DNA of 6,132 nucleotides from JBKHBQ01 sp046542305 (GTDB taxonomy: Bacteria > Bacteroidota > Bacteroidia > Bacteroidales > 4484-276): the NCBI GenBank assembly GCA_046542305.1, contig JBKHBQ010000242.1, positions 1 to 6,132 on the forward strand, in the 5' to 3' direction. Within the stretch, counting starts at the first letter, position 1. Each line of letters begins with the position of its first letter. The notes beneath the pieces were generated by a model. That model saw nothing but the letters and a program-made list of their open reading frames with translations. It ran no database searches and was not told where the DNA came from. The position numbers and the translations under genes were made by a program. Below, in pieces: positions 3,491 to 6,132 of this stretch.

Positions 3491-5947
3491 ATGAGAATAC
3501 TAAACGCACACAAAAAAACAGCTTTATTCTTTAAAGATCAAAGCTTTTCATACCAGGATCTTCTACAAAACACAGCTTCCTGGTCGGGCTTACTGAGCAC
3601 GCACCACCCGGGCCGGGTAATGATCTTTTCGGAAAACCGTCCGGAATGGGTCTTTGCCTTTTATGGAGCATGGCATGCCGGAGCCGTGGTTGTTCCGGTG
3701 GACGTCATGTCGACGGCCTCCGAACTGGCTTACATGGTTTCCGACTGCACGCCGGAGGTGATCCTTTGCTCAGCCGCTACCCGGAAGGTGGTAGATAAGG
3801 CCGTAGAAACCCTGTCGCAAAAACCTGAGATTCTTGTTTTTGAAGAACAGCGCCTCCCGGAAGAAAAACCATTGACTGAAATCAGCGTTAGCGATCCACA
3901 GCAAACCGCCGTTATTATTTATACCTCGGGCACCACGGGTAATCCCAAGGGAGTAATGCTTTCGTATCAGAACCTCCAGGCCAATATCCGGGCCGTTTCG
4001 GAGGACATCCCGATTTTTGCGCCGCAGGAAACTACATTGATCCTGCTGCCCCTGCACCATATTTTCCCGCTGGTGGGATCGATGCTGGCACCGCTTTCCG
4101 CGGGAGGCAGTGTGGCCATGTCGCCATCGCTGGATACAGCCGATATTCTGAATACCCTGCAACAACACAAGGTAAACATCATTATTGGCGTGCCCAGGCT
4201 GTATGCGCTCATCCGAAAGGGTGTGATGGACAAGGTAAATGCCAGCAAGGCCGGCAGGATGATGTTCAAACTGGCATCAAAACTTAACTCCAGGGGCTTC
4301 TCCAAAAAAATATTCAAAGCCGTCCATGAAAAATTCGGCGGACACGTCAAATACATGGTTTGCGGCGGCGCCCCGCTCGATCCGGAGGTGGCCGGCGACT
4401 ACAAAACGCTGGGCTTTGAAATGCTCGAAGGCTATGGCATGACCGAAGCCGCACCAATGATCTCCTTTACCCAACCCGGCAACTGGAAAATCGGCGCTGC
4501 CGGACAGATCATGCCGGGTGTGAAGGTGGAGATCCGCGACGGCGAAATCGTGGCCTCAGGCAAAAACATCATGCAGGGCTACCTGAACAAGCCCGAAGAT
4601 ACCGCCGAAATCCTGAAAGACGGATGGCTCTATACCGGCGATCTGGGTGAGGTGGACGCACAGGGATTCATCCGCATCACCGGAAGGAAAAAGGAAATCC
4701 TTGTGACCTCGGGCGGCAAAAACATCAACCCGGCAGGCCTGGAGCAGGCGCTTGAAGAAAACATCGCCGGCATTAAAGAAGTGGCTGTGATTCTGCACCA
4801 CGAAAAGCTGCATGCCCTGATCAACCCCGACCGCGCCGCACTGTCGGCCATGGAGGTAAGCGACCCGTCGGCCTGGTTCCGCGAAAAGCTGCTGCGCGAT
4901 TTCAATCCCACCGTAGCGCCCTACAAGCAGATCCTGGCCTTCACCCTGATCGAAGAGGAACTGCCGCGCACCCGCCTGGGCAAGATCCAGCGCTTTAAAC
5001 TGGATGAATTGCTTTCGGCGCCCGGCAAAGCCGAAAAACAAAAAGCTACACCTGCCTTCAAGGAGTATTCCATCCTGAAATCATACCTTGAGCAACAGAA
5101 ATCGGTGGAAGTTTCGCCGGGCGATCACCTGGAATTCGACCTGGGACTCGACTCGCTCGACAAAGTGGGACTGCAGTCGTGGCTCGAAAAATCCTTCGGC
5201 GTGGAGCTGAAAGTGGAAAGCCTGATGAATTTCCCCTCGGTGATCAAACTGGCAGAATATATCCGCGAGAAGAAAAGCCGCCTCCAACTGGAAACCACCA
5301 ACTGGTCGGAAATCCTGAAGGAGAAAGTGCATATCCGCTATCCCGGAAGCTGGTGGGCCAGTCAGATGGTGCTCAAATTCAGCAAATACCTGTATAAGGT
5401 GTATTTCAGGCTTACCTACAGCGGATTGCAAAATATCCCGCAGGAACCCTGCATCATCGCGCCCAACCACCAGAGCTTTTTCGATGCGTTTATCATAGCC
5501 TCACTACTGAAAAGGCGGACTTTCAGCAAAACCTATTTTTACGCCAAGGAAAAGCACATCAAGCAGCGGTGGCTGAAATACCTGGCCGCGCGCAACAACA
5601 TCATCATCGTCGACCTGAGCAACGACCTGCGCCTGTCGATCCAAAAAATGGCCATGGCGCTGCAAAACAACCGCAACATCATCATCTTCCCGGAGGGCAC
5701 CCGCACCAAAACCGGCGAGGTGGGCCAGTTCAAGGAAACCTTCGCCATCCTGAGCCGCGAGCTGGGTGTGCCGGTGGTCCCGGTGGCCATCAAGGGTGCA
5801 TGGCATGCGTTCCCGCCCGGAAGCAATTTCCCCAAGCCTTTTAAGCAGATCGAGGTAGATTTCCTCAGGCCTGTTTATCCCGGCAACGAAAGCTACCAGG
5901 CCATCAGCGAGGAAGTGCGCAACAGCATCCGGCAACGGATTGCATAG
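3491..5947 (+). CDS. Acyl-activating ligase / acyl carrier protein / PlsC acyltransferase fusion (Aas-like)
   Basis: An 818-residue, three-domain protein. Residues 1-510 form an AMP-dependent acyl ligase: YTSGTTGNPKG (144-154, ATP loop), GYGMTEAAP (314-322), YTGDLG (381-386), GRKKE (398-402) and the catalytic lysine in RTRLGKIQR (Lys498). Residues about 520-595 are an acyl/peptidyl carrier domain with LGLDSLDKVG; Ser555 is the expected phosphopantetheine site. Residues about 605-818 are a glycerolipid acyltransferase with NHQSFFD (HX4D: His660, Asp665) and FPEGTR (733-738). The inferred reaction is ATP-dependent activation of a fatty acid, loading on the tethered carrier, then transfer to a lysophospholipid or glycerophosphate at the inner membrane face. 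E. coli Aas has the two catalytic domains in the opposite order and recruits free ACP. No multi-span membrane domain is visible; an aromatic/basic segment near 619-640 may dock on the membrane. The carrier could alternatively serve another lipid substrate. Confidence 0.94.
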   Translation: MRILNAHKKTALFFKDQSFSYQDLLQNTASWSGLLSTHHPGRVMIFSENRPEWVFAFYGAWHAGAVVVPVDVMSTASELAYMVSDCTPEVILCSAATRKVVDKAVETLSQKPEILVFEEQRLPEEKPLTEISVSDPQQTAVIIYTSGTTGNPKGVMLSYQNLQANIRAVSEDIPIFAPQETTLILLPLHHIFPLVGSMLAPLSAGGSVAMSPSLDTADILNTLQQHKVNIIIGVPRLYALIRKGVMDKVNASKAGRMMFKLASKLNSRGFSKKIFKAVHEKFGGHVKYMVCGGAPLDPEVAGDYKTLGFEMLEGYGMTEAAPMISFTQPGNWKIGAAGQIMPGVKVEIRDGEIVASGKNIMQGYLNKPEDTAEILKDGWLYTGDLGEVDAQGFIRITGRKKEILVTSGGKNINPAGLEQALEENIAGIKEVAVILHHEKLHALINPDRAALSAMEVSDPSAWFREKLLRDFNPTVAPYKQILAFTLIEEELPRTRLGKIQRFKLDELLSAPGKAEKQKATPAFKEYSILKSYLEQQKSVEVSPGDHLEFDLGLDSLDKVGLQSWLEKSFGVELKVESLMNFPSVIKLAEYIREKKSRLQLETTNWSEILKEKVHIRYPGSWWASQMVLKFSKYLYKVYFRLTYSGLQNIPQEPCIIAPNHQSFFDAFIIASLLKRRTFSKTYFYAKEKHIKQRWLKYLAARNNIIIVDLSNDLRLSIQKMAMALQNNRNIIIFPEGTRTKTGEVGQFKETFAILSRELGVPVVPVAIKGAWHAFPPGSNFPKPFKQIEVDFLRPVYPGNESYQAISEEVRNSIRQRIA

Positions 5948-5961
5948 GCTGTGGGAAGAAG

Positions 5962-6132
5962 GGGCGATAGAACGACAGAGCGAAAGAACGACTGGATGAC
6001 AAGGCGATAAGGCGAAGGAACGACAGAACGACGAGGCGACAAGGTGACAGAACGAAGGAACGATAGAGCGAAAGAACGATTGAACGACAGAGCGATAAGG
6101 TGACAGGGCGACTGAACGACAAGGCGATAAGG
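5962..6132. repeat. Degenerate 8-bp tandem repeat array, continuing past the window
   Basis: From 5962 the sequence falls into 21 complete consecutive 8-mers plus a 3-nt start of the next, with no insertion or deletion. The consensus is about GAACGACA. Positions 1-3 are always purines, position 4 is C (T in three units: 5994, 6042, 6098), positions 5-6 are invariantly GA, and positions 7-8 vary (CA, TA, AA, CT, AG, TT, CG). The array starts 14 nt after the stop of the acyl-ligase fusion. The unit lacks stops in some frames, so it creates a false minus-strand frame with an 8-residue period. The function is unknown. Confidence 0.9.

Noticed and set aside
5904..6122. Minus-strand open frame with an 8-residue periodic Leu/Ser/Arg-rich translation
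   Set aside because: The periodicity is just the 8-bp tandem repeat read in three-base steps (24 nt = 8 residues). It overlaps the end of the acyltransferase domain and has no SD or family match.

Overview
The window looks like chromosomal DNA from an anaerobic member of the Bacteroidota. Three putative promoters match the phylum's TAnnTTTG -7 element (upstream of the DUF134 gene, sfsA and the acyl-ligase gene). Most starts lack a Shine-Dalgarno sequence, the long gaps are AT-rich and repeat-laden, and one operon belongs to a family set typical of strict anaerobes. The taxonomic call is an inference from these signs; no rRNA or other marker gene is present.

Left part, minus strand (about 2025 down to 1): a palindrome-embedded promoter, then a DUF134 HTH protein with a C-terminal zinc ribbon, a NifX/orange-protein-like cofactor-binding domain protein (ATGA overlap), a small Gly/Arg-rich DUF5320 protein with a strong SD, a gap of about 395 nt with no convincing gene, and a MinD-superfamily ATPase with an inserted 2[4Fe-4S] ferredoxin domain that runs off the left edge. 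This gene set resembles the Orp/Mrp-type loci of sulfate reducers and other anaerobes. It probably handles Fe-S or mixed-metal clusters, with DUF134 as the likely local regulator.

Middle (about 2026-2676): some 650 nt without a gene, carrying at least two families of dispersed intergenic repeats. One is a 93-nt unit present twice with a GCGAAGC/GCTTCGC hairpin. The other is a 33-nt unit present twice, whose first copy is half of a larger imperfect inverted repeat. There is also a compound hairpin near 2511-2546.

Right part, plus strand: sfsA (PD-(D/E)XK-fold DNA-binding protein), possibly translated from a leaderless message, then an 818-residue fusion of an acyl-activating ligase, an acyl carrier protein and a PlsC-type acyltransferase. 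The fusion looks like a one-polypeptide lysophospholipid re-acylation or phosphatidate-forming enzyme. Directly after its stop begins an indel-free tandem array of an 8-bp unit (21 full units, continuing past the window), which makes a spurious minus-strand reading frame of 8-residue period.

The most interesting items are the metal-cluster operon with its operator-like palindrome, the ligase-ACP-acyltransferase fusion, and the octamer array.
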